A stretch of 39,192 nt of DNA from JAVVEZ01 sp032250895 (GCA_032250895.1 JAVVEZ010000028.1:1-39192); one strand, 5' to 3'. Numbered from the stretch's first letter, positions 21,476-30,216 are shown. The notes: a model not told the origin generated them from the letters alone. Made by a program: numbers and translations.

Positions 21476-23788
21476 ATGAAGCCAAATGTCCGGTGGCGGC
21501 AATGGCAAGAGTGGAGCTCCGTCATCATCATTGGTGTGATGTTGGCACTGATGATCCTGTTCAGTTATCAGACTGTCCTAAAAAGTCGCGCCGACGTCAT
21601 GTACCTGACGGAAACTGACTTGCCGGTTTTCAATCGGGTCCAGGAATTGCGGTTGGGCATCACAGCCTTTCAGAGTGGGCTTTACCCGCGGATGCTGAAA
21701 GCACAGCCCCTGCCGCAGGAAGGCGAACTTGAAACCGAACTTCTCAGGCTGTCAGCCATCCTCGATGATATTCAGACACAGGTATCGGATCAACAGACCG
21801 TTCTGCAAATACGGCTTGCGTTCGATGAGCTGCATGACATTATCCGGAACTATTTGCAGGAAACCCGGCAGAGCCCGGTGCGGCCGGCAGCGCTTTCCGG
21901 GCTTGTTTCGGCATTTGCCGGCCAGGCCGTTCTGGTGGAGGTCCACCTCCAGACATTGACCAGCAGTATGGCGCAGAGCATTGCCGAACGTTCCCGGCAG
22001 TCACTGCTGCGGGTGCAGGCCATGCTCTGGATCGCGAGCGGTTTCGGTGTGCTGGCCCTTGGCAGTGCGATTGTCATGGCCTGGCTGAATACACAGCGCT
22101 TGCGGGGCATGGTCGAGTTGCGGCGACAGAGCAGTTTTCCTGATTTCAATCCTGATCCGGTATTGACTCTGGATGAGCGGGGTTTGGTTCTTTATGCCAA
22201 CAGCGCCGCTGCAACTATGGCAGAGGCGCTGTTCAGCACCCCTGCCCCGGAGAAGCTCCTGCCAACTGATCTGGTTACGGAAGTAATCAGTACCAAATCC
22301 AGCCAATCTTTCCGGCAACTGGAATATTCCCTGGCAGGGAAGGACTTCAGCCTCGATCTGCACTGGTTGAATACCTTCCGGGAATACCACGCCTATATTG
22401 CCGACATCAGTGTTCGGAAGAAAGCCGAGCGTGAGCTGCGTCATCTGGCCTTTCATGACCCGGTGACTTCTCTGCCAAACCGTAGTGCTTTCAATGAGTA
22501 TTGTCGCCATCTCAAGGCGGGTAACAGAAAGCATCAGACCTTGGTGGCCTTGCTGGAGATAGACCACCTGCACAAGGTCGTCTCCAGTGGCGGTCATGTG
22601 CTGGCAGACAAAGTCATGAGCGTTTGCGCCGAGCGTCTGCTGGCAGTCAGCCAGGCATTCAGCAGCGCCCGGGAAGTAAAAATTTTCCGCTTTGACGGGG
22701 GGCTGTTTTGTCTCAGCCTGGATGATGAGGGTCAGGCTTTGGCCACCCTGCAGGCGGTGCAGGCAGCCATGGCGGAGTCCCTGAAGGTCGGCTGGCATGA
22801 AGTTTTTCTGTCTGTCAGTATCGGTATGTGCAGGATTGAACCGAGTGTGTCCTTGACCTCTGATCTGGTGCTCAGACGCGCAGGAATGGCCATACAGATG
22901 ATTCGCGGCCGAGGCGGAAATGGTCTGCTGGAGTATTACCCTGGCCTCGAGGAAGCCCATGATGCCCGGGTTCAAATGGAAAACGGCTTGCGTCATGCCC
23001 AGCAACTGGGGGAGCTGCGGCTGGTCTATCAGCCCAAGGTTTCTCTGGTCAGTGGCCGGGTCGCTTCAGCCGAGGCCCTGTTGCGTTGGACCCGTGCGGA
23101 TGGCAGCAGTGTTTCACCGGCCGACTTTATCCCGATTGCCGAAGAGTCCAATCTGATTTTCAGTCTGGGTGAATGGGTACTGGAGCAGGCATGCCAACAA
23201 GCGGCCCTCTGGCAGGCAGAGCTGGCTGCCGATATCTGCATCGCGGTCAATGTTTCTGCCAGACAACTGGTTCATGGAGAATTGGTCGGGACTATACAAA
23301 AAGTCCTGGAAAAGACGGGTCTGGCGCCGCAGTACCTGGAAATCGAAGTGACGGAAACAGCAGCGCTGGCCGACTTTACGATTGCCAACCGGACTCTGAA
23401 GGAAATCAGGGCGCTTGGGATAGGCCTGACGCTGGATGATTTCGGTACCGGCTATTCGTCCCTGAGCTATCTGCAGCAATTGCCCATCAACAAGATCAAG
23501 ATTGACAAGTCCTTTGTCAGCCGGATCACGTCAGCCCAGAGTGATGATTCGATTTCGCATACACTGATCAATCTGGCGCATGATCTGGACCTTCAGGTGG
23601 TTGCCGAAGGCGTGGAAACATCCGCGCAACTGGCGTATCTGGCAAGTTGGGGCTGCGACGAAATTCAGGGTTATCTGCTGGCCAGTCCCTTGTCGCCGGA
23701 GCAATTCATGGTATTGTTGCAGCAGCATGATCAGAGCCAGTGGCGCAGAGTCAAGGAACGCCGTCGGCTCATGTTCAGGACGGGCTGA
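21476..23788 (+). CDS. Membrane PAS-GGDEF-EAL cyclic-di-GMP phosphodiesterase
   Basis: This 770-residue signalling protein has TM1 at about 14-35, a periplasmic helical sensor (about 36-182), TM2 at about 183-204 and a PAS-like domain (about 219-320). A GGDEF domain follows (about 322-490) in which the catalytic GGDEF is replaced by DGGLF (407-411), so diguanylate cyclase activity should be lost. The EAL domain (about 505-760) has EALLRW (533-538), the TETAAL segment, LDDFGTGYSSLSYLQQLP, KIDKSFV and VAEGVET, all intact. It is therefore expected to be a phosphodiesterase, perhaps GTP-regulated through the dead GGDEF. ATG 21476 has an AGGGCAGGG-type ribosome site. An earlier TTG at 21383 is less likely. 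Confidence 0.9.
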   Translation: MKPNVRWRQWQEWSSVIIIGVMLALMILFSYQTVLKSRADVMYLTETDLPVFNRVQELRLGITAFQSGLYPRMLKAQPLPQEGELETELLRLSAILDDIQTQVSDQQTVLQIRLAFDELHDIIRNYLQETRQSPVRPAALSGLVSAFAGQAVLVEVHLQTLTSSMAQSIAERSRQSLLRVQAMLWIASGFGVLALGSAIVMAWLNTQRLRGMVELRRQSSFPDFNPDPVLTLDERGLVLYANSAAATMAEALFSTPAPEKLLPTDLVTEVISTKSSQSFRQLEYSLAGKDFSLDLHWLNTFREYHAYIADISVRKKAERELRHLAFHDPVTSLPNRSAFNEYCRHLKAGNRKHQTLVALLEIDHLHKVVSSGGHVLADKVMSVCAERLLAVSQAFSSAREVKIFRFDGGLFCLSLDDEGQALATLQAVQAAMAESLKVGWHEVFLSVSIGMCRIEPSVSLTSDLVLRRAGMAIQMIRGRGGNGLLEYYPGLEEAHDARVQMENGLRHAQQLGELRLVYQPKVSLVSGRVASAEALLRWTRADGSSVSPADFIPIAEESNLIFSLGEWVLEQACQQAALWQAELAADICIAVNVSARQLVHGELVGTIQKVLEKTGLAPQYLEIEVTETAALADFTIANRTLKEIRALGIGLTLDDFGTGYSSLSYLQQLPINKIKIDKSFVSRITSAQSDDSISHTLINLAHDLDLQVVAEGVETSAQLAYLASWGCDEIQGYLLASPLSPEQFMVLLQQHDQSQWRRVKERRRLMFRTG

Positions 23789-23830
23789 ATGAATACGGGT
23801 CCCCCGTAGTCCATCACTCCCGCGTAAGCC

Positions 23831-23900
23831 GTCATCCCGGCGCAGGCCGGGAATCGTGGCATTGATTTCACTGGATCCCGGTCTTCGCCGGGGCGATGAG
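23831..23900. repeat. Pair of inverted REP-like palindromes
   Basis: The first copy, TCCCGGC-GCAG-GCCGGGA (23835-23852), is preceded by GTCA. The second (23872-23900) is an inverted copy: its reverse complement reads TCATCGCCCCGGCGAAGACC then GGGATCCA. Together they form a BIME-like pair in the 148-base leader of the AhpD-like gene. An open frame runs through them (from 23856), but the real start lies downstream at 23937. Confidence 0.7.
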
Positions 23901-23936
23901 AAAAGGTTTAATCAGAATTTCCCCAAGGAGTTGAAA

Positions 23937-24506
23937 ATGGCAAGAATGAAGTCCTTACCTGAATCTGCAGGCGTCATGGATGTGCTCAAGCGTTTTCCGG
24001 CAGGCGCCTGGCAGCTGTGTGAGTTTCATGACATCAAATTGCGCGAAGAGTCGCCCCTGAGTGTCGGGGAGCGTGAATTGATCGCGGCCTATGTTTCCGG
24101 GCTCAATGCCTGCCACTTTTGCTATGGCGCGCACAAGACCATTGCCGAGGTTCATGATATGGATGCCGGGATCTTCGACAAACTGGTTGAAGACCCTGCT
24201 CTGGCGGGTGTCGATGAAAAGCTGCTGCCCATTCTCGCCTATGTGAAAAAACTGACCTTGACCCCGAGTCGTATGAGCGATGAGGATGCCGAGGCCGTCT
24301 ATGCAGCGGGCTGGGATGAACAGGCACTGTATGATGCCGTCGTCGTCTGTGCCCTGTTCAATTTCATGAACCGGATCGTTGACGGTTGTGGCGTGAAACC
24401 CAGCAAGGGCGGACCCAGCCCTGAAATGAAAGACCGCCTGAAACGCACCAAGGACAGCCGTGAGACCTATCGCAATGGCGCCAGAGCCATGGGACTCGCG
24501 CCCTGA
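23937..24506 (+). CDS. AhpD-like / carboxymuconolactone decarboxylase family protein
   Basis: This 189-residue protein has the AhpD-type redox motif CHFCYGAH (Cys59, Cys62, His66) preceded by LSVGERELIAAYVSGLNA, the hallmark of the CMD/AhpD 'peroxidase-related' family. Such proteins reduce hydroperoxides or act in thiol redox relays. The second half (EDAEAVYAAGWDEQALYDAV, then FNFMNRIVDG) is the usual helical repeat. ATG 23937 (MARMKSLPES) has a perfect AAGGAG 6 bases upstream. It is followed, after tandem 18-base repeats, by a class V aminotransferase, perhaps co-transcribed. The true substrate is unknown. Confidence 0.85.
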   Translation: MARMKSLPESAGVMDVLKRFPAGAWQLCEFHDIKLREESPLSVGERELIAAYVSGLNACHFCYGAHKTIAEVHDMDAGIFDKLVEDPALAGVDEKLLPILAYVKKLTLTPSRMSDEDAEAVYAAGWDEQALYDAVVVCALFNFMNRIVDGCGVKPSKGGPSPEMKDRLKRTKDSRETYRNGARAMGLAP

Positions 24507-24509
24507 GCG

Positions 24510-24580
24510 GTCAGGCACACGCAGCCGTCAAGCACACTATAACAGTCAAGCACACTACAACAGTCATAAGGTTTATAGCC
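24510..24580 (+). repeat. Tandem 18-base repeats in an intergenic leader
   Basis: GTCAAGCACACTATAACA (24527-24544) and GTCAAGCACACTACAACA (24545-24562) differ at one base. A degenerate unit precedes them (24510-24526, GTCAGGCACACGCAGCC), and an 18-base stretch starting GTCATAAGG (24563-24580) ends exactly at the next ATG and includes its ribosome site. Copy number could vary by slippage and alter the spacing or the leader of the aminotransferase gene. Confidence 0.8.
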
Positions 24581-25705
24581 ATGCCCGGTTTACTTCCCAA
24601 CGTCGATCCCGATGGTCTGCTGGAATATTCAGTTGTTTACACGGATCGCGCCCTGAATCACATGTCACAATCCTTTCAAGGTGTGATGAAGGATATTTCC
24701 AGCATGCTCCGCGAAGTCTATCAGGCTGAGGGGGTCGCCATTGTTCCGGGCAGCGGAACCTTCGCGATGGAAGCCGTGGCCCGGCAATTCGCCACCGGCC
24801 AAAAGTGTCTGGTGATTCGCAATGGCTGGTTCAGCTATCGCTGGACACAGATTTTTGATAGGGGGCAGATACCTGCCGCGAGCATTGTCCTGAAAGCGCG
24901 CCAGCAAGGTGAGAAAGCCCAGGCCGCCTTTGCGCCCTGTCCCATTGCTGAGGTCGTCGCCACCATCAGGGCCGAAAAGCCTGCGCTCGTCTTTGCACCC
25001 CATGTCGAGACCTCATCCGGCATGATCCTGCCGGAAGAGTATATTCGGGCCATGGCCGATGCTGTGCACGCAAGCGGCGGCCTCCTGGTGATTGACTGCA
25101 TTGCTTCCGGCACCCTGTGGCTGGACATGAAAAAGTGCGGCATCGATGTGCTGATCAGCGCGCCGCAAAAAGGTTGGAGTGCTTCCCCCTGCTGCGGTCT
25201 GGTGATGCTCAGCGAAACAGGACTGGAACGCACCAGGGCCACCGGCAGCACCAGCTTTGCCTGTGATCTGGGCAAGTGGTTACAAATCATGGAAGCCTAC
25301 GAACAGGGCGGCCATGCCTACCACGCCACCATGCCTACGGATGGCCTGGTGGTTTTTCGGGATGTCATGCGGGAAACCAGGGACTATGGTTTTGACAAGG
25401 TGAAGGCACAGCAGCAGGCCCTGGGTGACAGAATTCGTGCCTTGCTTGAAAGCCGGGGCTTCAGCAGCGTTGCCGCCGAAGGCTACAAGGCGCCTGGCGT
25501 GGTCGTTAGTTTCACCTCTGACCCCGAGCTGCAAAACGGTAAAAAGTTTCTTGCCCAGGGTTTGCAGATAGCTGCCGGTGTCCCTCTGCAATGTGACGAA
25601 GGGGAGGATTTTCGCAGTTTTCGTATTGGCCTCTTCGGACTGGACAAATTACAGCATATCGATCGCACCGTGCAGCAATTCGCCGCAGCGCTGGACAGGC
25701 TTTAG
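24581..25705 (+). CDS. Class V aminotransferase (PLP-dependent)
   Basis: This 374-residue fold-type I PLP enzyme of the alanine/serine-glyoxylate aminotransferase group has PGSGTFAMEAVARQF (56-70, cofactor phosphate region), the family segment APHVETSSGMILPEEYI, Asp172 in LLVIDCIASGTLWLDM (pairs with the pyridine nitrogen), and Lys197 in SAPQKGW (Schiff base). The YHATMPTDGLVVFRDVM segment and the C-terminal FRIGLFG with arginine are as expected for substrate carboxylate binding. It would transfer an amino group from Ala or Ser to a keto acid such as glyoxylate; the exact substrates are not clear. Its neighbour is the AhpD-like gene. It is convergent with the DUF6152 gene. Confidence 0.85.
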   Translation: MPGLLPNVDPDGLLEYSVVYTDRALNHMSQSFQGVMKDISSMLREVYQAEGVAIVPGSGTFAMEAVARQFATGQKCLVIRNGWFSYRWTQIFDRGQIPAASIVLKARQQGEKAQAAFAPCPIAEVVATIRAEKPALVFAPHVETSSGMILPEEYIRAMADAVHASGGLLVIDCIASGTLWLDMKKCGIDVLISAPQKGWSASPCCGLVMLSETGLERTRATGSTSFACDLGKWLQIMEAYEQGGHAYHATMPTDGLVVFRDVMRETRDYGFDKVKAQQQALGDRIRALLESRGFSSVAAEGYKAPGVVVSFTSDPELQNGKKFLAQGLQIAAGVPLQCDEGEDFRSFRIGLFGLDKLQHIDRTVQQFAAALDRL

Positions 25706-25762
25706 CCGAACTTTAGTCGCAGAACTTTCGCGCAAGCTGCAGCACAAAACGGAGGATCACTC

Positions 25763-26146
25763 TCAATCGGCACTGGTGACGGTGCCGATCTCGGTGCCAT
25801 CCGGGGTGCGCACGGCGGTGACATAACCACCGTCCTTGCCGTTTTTCATGGGTGCGATGCGGATGGCGATTTTATCCCCGAGACCGAACATTTCCGGCAA
25901 CAGGCCCTGGCGGATCATGTTGTTGCGGCTGTGGCCTTCGAATTCGATGTTGCGGGCGGCACCACTGCCGTCAGTGACCTCCAGAATCAGTCGCAGGTGC
26001 GGGTTGGCAAAGCGGGCTTCAAGCACCTTTCCCTCCACCACGACAGTGTTGCGGAAATCAAACTGGGCTGCCGAATGGTGAGCATTGGCGGTCGCAACCG
26101 TCAGAGTGCTCAGGATCAGGGTGGCTGCTGCGAGTACTTTATTCAC
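25763..26146 (-). CDS. DUF6152-like exported protein
   Basis: This 127-residue protein has a signal peptide (KVLAAATLILSTLTVATANA) followed by HHSAAQFDFRNTVVVEGKV. The HHS start of the mature protein and the beta-rich region (EARFANPHLRLILEVTDG...IEFEGHSRNNMIRQGL) fit the DUF6152 family of small periplasmic proteins. The start is GTG 26146, with AGGAG about 9 bases upstream. It lies 40 bases downstream of the next exported protein on the same strand, and the two are probably an operon. The function is unknown. The paired histidines next to the cleavage site might bind metal, but this is speculative. Confidence 0.7.
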   Translation of the reverse strand: MNKVLAAATLILSTLTVATANAHHSAAQFDFRNTVVVEGKVLEARFANPHLRLILEVTDGSGAARNIEFEGHSRNNMIRQGLLPEMFGLGDKIAIRIAPMKNGKDGGYVTAVRTPDGTEIGTVTSAD

Positions 26147-26186
26147 GGATTGTTGCTCCTGGTGAGTGTATCAAAAGACCTTGTCG

Positions 26187-26942
26187 CTATTCCTGGATCA
26201 TGTTGAGCCCTGCCGCCTTGTACAGAGACTCCATTTCGTCCAGCCATTTCGGTTCGGAACATTCATAGCTCAGCACATGGTAGTCGGACATTTCCTGCCA
26301 GCGTTTGGTGATGACAAAGGGCTCTTCCAGCCATAGCGGATCGCTCATGGTCAGGTCCGCTGCCAGGACCCTGGTGCCGTCGCTCAGCGGCGTGTCCAGA
26401 TAATATTCCTCCCGGATGGTGGCGGCATTGCTGTGCGGGTAGCGTGTGTCAACCTGGGTTTTCAGACGGCTGGTTTCGACGATCAGACGCTCACCTTCCC
26501 AGTGGGCCGTAGAATAACCATTGCGTTCAGGAAAAAAAGTGTGCGGATCCCGGGCTTCCCCGCCAAGGTAAAAACGCCGGATTTCATTATGGGCTTCGTA
26601 AATCACGAAGATTTGTTCCGGATGCTGGATGATTTCCATGGGATAGCCGCCGGAACCGAGCATGGAGGCGGGCATGCCATAACCCACGCAGGCGTTGCCC
26701 GGCGAATAATTGGTTCCTTCTGTTATTGACAGGTAGTCCTGCCGCGCCGCCTTTGCCGCCGCGGTCAGCTTTATTTCACCACCCGGGGCGGCAAAAGCCC
26801 CCGCGCCACCATTGCCACGCCAGGTCGTCCAGGTGCCACTGAAGTCGGGGTGTTCTGCTGCCTGGACGGTGTTCAGCCCGGACAGCATAGACAAGGCCAG
26901 CGCCGCAGCGATGAGGAGTCTGATCAACCTGATACTCAGCAT
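26187..26942 (-). CDS. Exported protein of unknown function, DUF6152 partner
   Basis: This 251-residue protein has a signal peptide ending near VQAAEHPDFSGTW. The DFSGTW start, CVGYGMPASM, GYPMEIIQHPEQIFVIYEAH, EIRRFYLGG, GYSTAHWEGERLIVETSRL and the final EYYLDTPL...WQEM region match a widespread periplasmic protein type that is often encoded beside DUF6152 genes. I know of no assigned activity. The beta-rich repeats suggest a lipocalin- or barrel-like fold. ATG 26942 has AGGTGA 5 bases upstream, better than GTG 26951. Confidence 0.7.
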   Translation of the reverse strand: MLSIRLIRLLIAAALALSMLSGLNTVQAAEHPDFSGTWTTWRGNGGAGAFAAPGGEIKLTAAAKAARQDYLSITEGTNYSPGNACVGYGMPASMLGSGGYPMEIIQHPEQIFVIYEAHNEIRRFYLGGEARDPHTFFPERNGYSTAHWEGERLIVETSRLKTQVDTRYPHSNAATIREEYYLDTPLSDGTRVLAADLTMSDPLWLEEPFVITKRWQEMSDYHVLSYECSEPKWLDEMESLYKAAGLNMIQE

Positions 26943-27026
26943 AGTGGTCACCTATATCGCTTACTTTGATGCGGAGAGTATATAGCTTTTTACGATGGTG
27001 GAACCACTCCTGGACGTTCAGAGGGG

Positions 27027-27080
27027 CAAAGTGGGTGTCCCATGATCAAAGTGGGTGTCCCATGATTGATGTCCCATGAT
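27027..27080 (+). repeat. 20-base perfect tandem repeat
   Basis: CAAAGTGGGTGTCCCATGAT occurs at 27027-27046 and again, with no change, at 27047-27066. A partial third unit, TGATGTCCCATGAT, follows at 27067-27080. It lies in the 272-base gap between the divergent exported-protein gene and the SRPBCC gene. No open frame uses it and no other feature was found in the gap. Confidence 0.9.
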
Positions 27081-27214
27081 TGCAGGAAGTGTTTTGTTTG
27101 TATTGCGGGTCTGCTCTATACTGCCGGGCCAGGGTATCGGGGCTGTCTGTCGGGTCTCATGAAGGATACCTGGAGCAAGCAAAAAATTATTCCAATCCCA
27201 TTGAGGAGAATTTC

Positions 27215-27712
27215 ATGCAAAGATATTCGACTGCTTTGATCGCGCTTGTCATGCTGGCTGGCGCAGCACCTGTCTTCGCCGCTCCCGAGTACGTAAGAAT
27301 AGAAATGGACATCGACATTGCCAGGCCGGCGGCCGAGGTCTGGGCCAAGGTGGGCGGCTACTGCGACATCAGTACCTGGCTCAAAGTGGACTGCGTCATC
27401 ACTTCCGGCGATGGCGGCATGGGCACGGTCCGCGATCTGGCCGGCGGTCGCATCAAGGAAATACTCGTGGCCAGGACCGACCTTTCCTATGGTTATACCC
27501 AACCGGTAACGGAAGGGCAATTCTACAACCTCTACCACGGTTTCATGGAAGCAAAGCCGGTTACGGCCACGACATCAAAGATGCTCTATACCCTGGTATA
27601 CGATGTATCAGACAAGCCTGACCAGGCAGCGAAGGATGCCGATATGGCGCGCCGTCGGGCCTCATTTGAAACGGCATTGAAAAACATGAAGGAAATCGCC
27701 GAGGCGCGCTAG
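27215..27712 (+). CDS. Exported SRPBCC-family protein
   Basis: This 165-residue protein has a signal peptide (STALIALVMLAGAAPVFAA). The mature domain starts YVRIEMDIDIARPAAEVWAK, continues with CDISTWLKVDCVITSG, GTVRDLAGGRIKEIL, SYGYTQPV and LYHGFMEAKP, and has a C-terminal amphipathic helix (FETALKNMKEIAEA). This is the START/polyketide cyclase (SRPBCC) helix-grip fold, which binds hydrophobic ligands. The ligand is unknown. ATG 27215 is preceded by GAGGAG at 27203-27208. Its stop codon TAG shares a base with the GTG start of the phosphorylase gene. Confidence 0.78.
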   Translation: MQRYSTALIALVMLAGAAPVFAAPEYVRIEMDIDIARPAAEVWAKVGGYCDISTWLKVDCVITSGDGGMGTVRDLAGGRIKEILVARTDLSYGYTQPVTEGQFYNLYHGFMEAKPVTATTSKMLYTLVYDVSDKPDQAAKDADMARRRASFETALKNMKEIAEAR

Positions 27713-29280
27713 TGCATAGCCAGCCGGATGCTGGAGTGGTTTCAGCCAGCCACTCCGATGACAGGCAGGAGGCGGGCGACAGTGACAGCCTGATAGCCTG
27801 TGATATGGGCATCAATACCCTGCAGGAGCCTCTGGTCTACATGCACAGAGACTGTCATATCTGCCGGGCGGAAGGCTTCAGTGCCAGTGCCCGGGTGTTG
27901 CTGGCAAGCAATGAGCGTCAGCTTATTGCGACCTTGAATGTCGTGGAAAACGATTTCTTGTCCCCTGGCCATATCGGCCTGTCCCGGATTGCCTGGGAGC
28001 GTCTCGGCGTCAGCGAAGGACAGCGCGTCAGCGTCAGCCATGCACCGGTCGTTGGATCATTGAGCGCCGTCCGCAAAAAGATTCACGGTCATGCCCTCAG
28101 TGAGGGAGAAATGACCGCGATCATGCAGGACATCAGTGAGCACCGCTACCGGGATATCGAGATTGCCAGTTTTCTCAGTGTGAGTGCCGGCAGCCGTCTC
28201 AATCTCGACGAAATCATCGGCCTGACGCGTGCCATGGTCGCCTGTGGCAAACGCCTGACCTGGCCCGGCAAGGGCAAGATATTCGACAAGCACTGCATCG
28301 GCGGTTTACCCGGCAATCGGACGACGCCGCTGGTGGTGGCGATTGCCAGTGCCGCCGGTCTGGTGATTCCCAAAACCTCGTCCCGTGCCATTACCTCGCC
28401 GGCGGGAACGGCAGACACCATGGAAACCCTGTGCAATGTCGACCTGCAACTGACCGACATGCAAAGGGTCGTGGCCGAGACCGGCGCCTGCCTGGTCTGG
28501 GGCGGAGCGGTAAGCCTGAGTCCGGCGGATGACCTGATGATTCGGGTTGAACGGGCACTGGATCTGGACGGCGAAGGTCAATTGATTGCCTCGGTGCTGT
28601 CGAAAAAAATAGCGGCGGGCTCCACGCATGTCATCATCGATATTCCGGTGGGCGAAACCGCCAAGATCCGCACCCGCTCCGATGCCGATTATCTTGCCAG
28701 CCTGTTTACCCAGGTGGGCAATGCCTGTGGGCTTCAGGTCCGCTGCCTGCTTACCGATGGCAGCCGGCCGGTGGGTGCCGGGATCGGACCGGTGCAGGAA
28801 GCCCGGGATTTGCTGGCCGTGCTCAGGACTGAGCCCGAAGCGCCCAGGGACCTGCGTCAGCGGGCACTGGAGCTGGCGGCCAATCTGCTGGATCTGGCGG
28901 AAAACAACGGGCTTGAAAACGCCCTCGTGAAGGCGACGGCTATTCTCGACAGTGGTCAGGCCTGGGAACAGTTTCAACATATCATCGCGGCTCAGGGCGG
29001 GTTCAAGGTTCTGCCCCATGCCAATTATTCCACCATCGTGTATGCGACCCGGGCGGGGATGGTGCAACGCATCGACAACCGTCGTCTGGCGCGCCTGGCA
29101 AAACTGGCTGGAGCACCGACTGACGCGGTTGCCGGTTTGCGCCTGCATGTCAATGTCGACAGCCTTGTTGGCAGGGGCGACCCCTTGTTTACCCTCTACA
29201 GTGACAGCCCCGGGGAACGGGACTATGCGCTGGAATTCTACCGGGACAACCCGGATATCTTCGTGATCAGAGAGAACTGA
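27712..29280 (+). CDS. Type 2 thymidine/AMP phosphorylase family protein
   Basis: This 522-residue member of the type 2 thymidine phosphorylase subfamily is the one that includes archaeal AMP phosphorylase (DeoA), which splits nucleoside monophosphates with phosphate to base plus ribose 1,5-bisphosphate. Family landmarks are VYMHRDCHICRAEGFSA, SEGEMTAIMQDI, LTRAMVACGKRL, DKHCIGGLPGNRTTPLVVAI, KTSSRAITSPAGTADTMETL (phosphate site), WGGAVSLSPADDLMI and TDGSRPVGAGIGP. GTG 27712 has GAGG at 27701-27704 and overlaps the previous stop. ATG 27805 (MGINTLQEP) is where homology begins and remains possible. Placement next to a PRPP synthetase suggests nucleotide salvage. Thymidine may not be the real substrate. 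Confidence 0.88.
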   Translation: MHSQPDAGVVSASHSDDRQEAGDSDSLIACDMGINTLQEPLVYMHRDCHICRAEGFSASARVLLASNERQLIATLNVVENDFLSPGHIGLSRIAWERLGVSEGQRVSVSHAPVVGSLSAVRKKIHGHALSEGEMTAIMQDISEHRYRDIEIASFLSVSAGSRLNLDEIIGLTRAMVACGKRLTWPGKGKIFDKHCIGGLPGNRTTPLVVAIASAAGLVIPKTSSRAITSPAGTADTMETLCNVDLQLTDMQRVVAETGACLVWGGAVSLSPADDLMIRVERALDLDGEGQLIASVLSKKIAAGSTHVIIDIPVGETAKIRTRSDADYLASLFTQVGNACGLQVRCLLTDGSRPVGAGIGPVQEARDLLAVLRTEPEAPRDLRQRALELAANLLDLAENNGLENALVKATAILDSGQAWEQFQHIIAAQGGFKVLPHANYSTIVYATRAGMVQRIDNRRLARLAKLAGAPTDAVAGLRLHVNVDSLVGRGDPLFTLYSDSPGERDYALEFYRDNPDIFVIREN

Positions 29281-29283
29281 ACA

Positions 29284-30201
29284 GTGTCGGGAAAAGAGGT
29301 CTTGCCGCTTGTGTTTGCCTTGTCCGGGCACCCCTTGCTGGCCAGTATTGGCAGGGGGCTGCCGGCACAGGTCGGCGAGTTGGAGAGCAGGCATTTCCCC
29401 GACGGCGAGTCCTATCTGAGAATAGACACGGCGGTGCAGGGCAGGCACTGCATCCTGCTCGCCGACCTGTCGCGTCCAGACGCAAAATTCCTGCCACTGG
29501 TTTTCCTGGCGAGTACCCTGCGGGAGTTGGGCGCCGCCTCAGTGGGCCTGCTCGCACCCTATCTCAGTTATATGCGCCAGGATATTCGCTTTGCCAGGGG
29601 TGAAGCACTGACTTCCCGCATTTTCGCCGGTCTGCTGTCGCAGCAGGTGGACTGGCTGCTCACCATGGACCCTCATCTGCACCGCTACCATGCTCTGGAT
29701 GAAATCTACGCCATTCCCACTCGTGTGGTCTCGGGAATGCCGGCATTGGCGGCCTGGCTACAGACCCGGAAACATCTGTTGCTGGTAGGCCCCGACGCTG
29801 AAAGTGCGCAGTGGCTGGAAAAACTGGCGGCCTGCAGTGCTCATCCCTTTGTCGTGGGTGAAAAAAAGCGCCGGGGCGATTACGATGTCGAGGTCAGCCT
29901 GCCGGATTTGTCCTGTTACCGGGACAGGGCGGCGGTGATTGTTGACGATGTCATTGCCAGCGGGCATACCCTTGTGAAATGCATGGAGGCCTTGCAGAAG
30001 GAAGGCATTGACGACATCAGTTGTGCCGCAGTCCATGGTATCTTTACCGGGAATGCCGCCCTGCTGTTGCAGCAAAAAGGCTTGCGGCAATTGGTTACCA
30101 CCAACACGGTCGTGCATCCTTCCAACGGGATCGATGTGGCCGAGTTGTTGCTGCCCGCGCTACGAGAGTGTTTGCAGACTGTCATGGCAGAGCCGGAATA
30201 A
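29284..30201 (+). CDS. prs: Ribose-phosphate pyrophosphokinase (PRPP synthetase), class III-like
   Basis: This 305-residue enzyme would make PRPP from ribose 5-phosphate and ATP. Key parts are HFPDGESYLRI near the N-terminus, the ATP/catalytic loop PYLSYMRQDIRFARGEALTS, the metal site DPHLHRY, GPDAESAQW, and the PRPP-binding VIVDDVIASGHT (218-229). The RQDxRFxxGE form resembles archaeal-type synthetases more than the main bacterial Prs, so this is probably a second, specialised copy. It starts at GTG 29284, 3 bases after the phosphorylase stop, so the two are co-translated. It may feed on, or bypass, products of that enzyme. Confidence 0.88.
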   Translation: MSGKEVLPLVFALSGHPLLASIGRGLPAQVGELESRHFPDGESYLRIDTAVQGRHCILLADLSRPDAKFLPLVFLASTLRELGAASVGLLAPYLSYMRQDIRFARGEALTSRIFAGLLSQQVDWLLTMDPHLHRYHALDEIYAIPTRVVSGMPALAAWLQTRKHLLLVGPDAESAQWLEKLAACSAHPFVVGEKKRRGDYDVEVSLPDLSCYRDRAAVIVDDVIASGHTLVKCMEALQKEGIDDISCAAVHGIFTGNAALLLQQKGLRQLVTTNTVVHPSNGIDVAELLLPALRECLQTVMAEPE

Positions 30202-30216
30202 AAAAGCCGCCCAGGC

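Noticed and set aside
28306..29448. Antisense open frame of 380 codons across the phosphorylase gene
   Set aside because: It is a mirror frame of a well-supported gene and spans a gene boundary; no motifs are recognisable.
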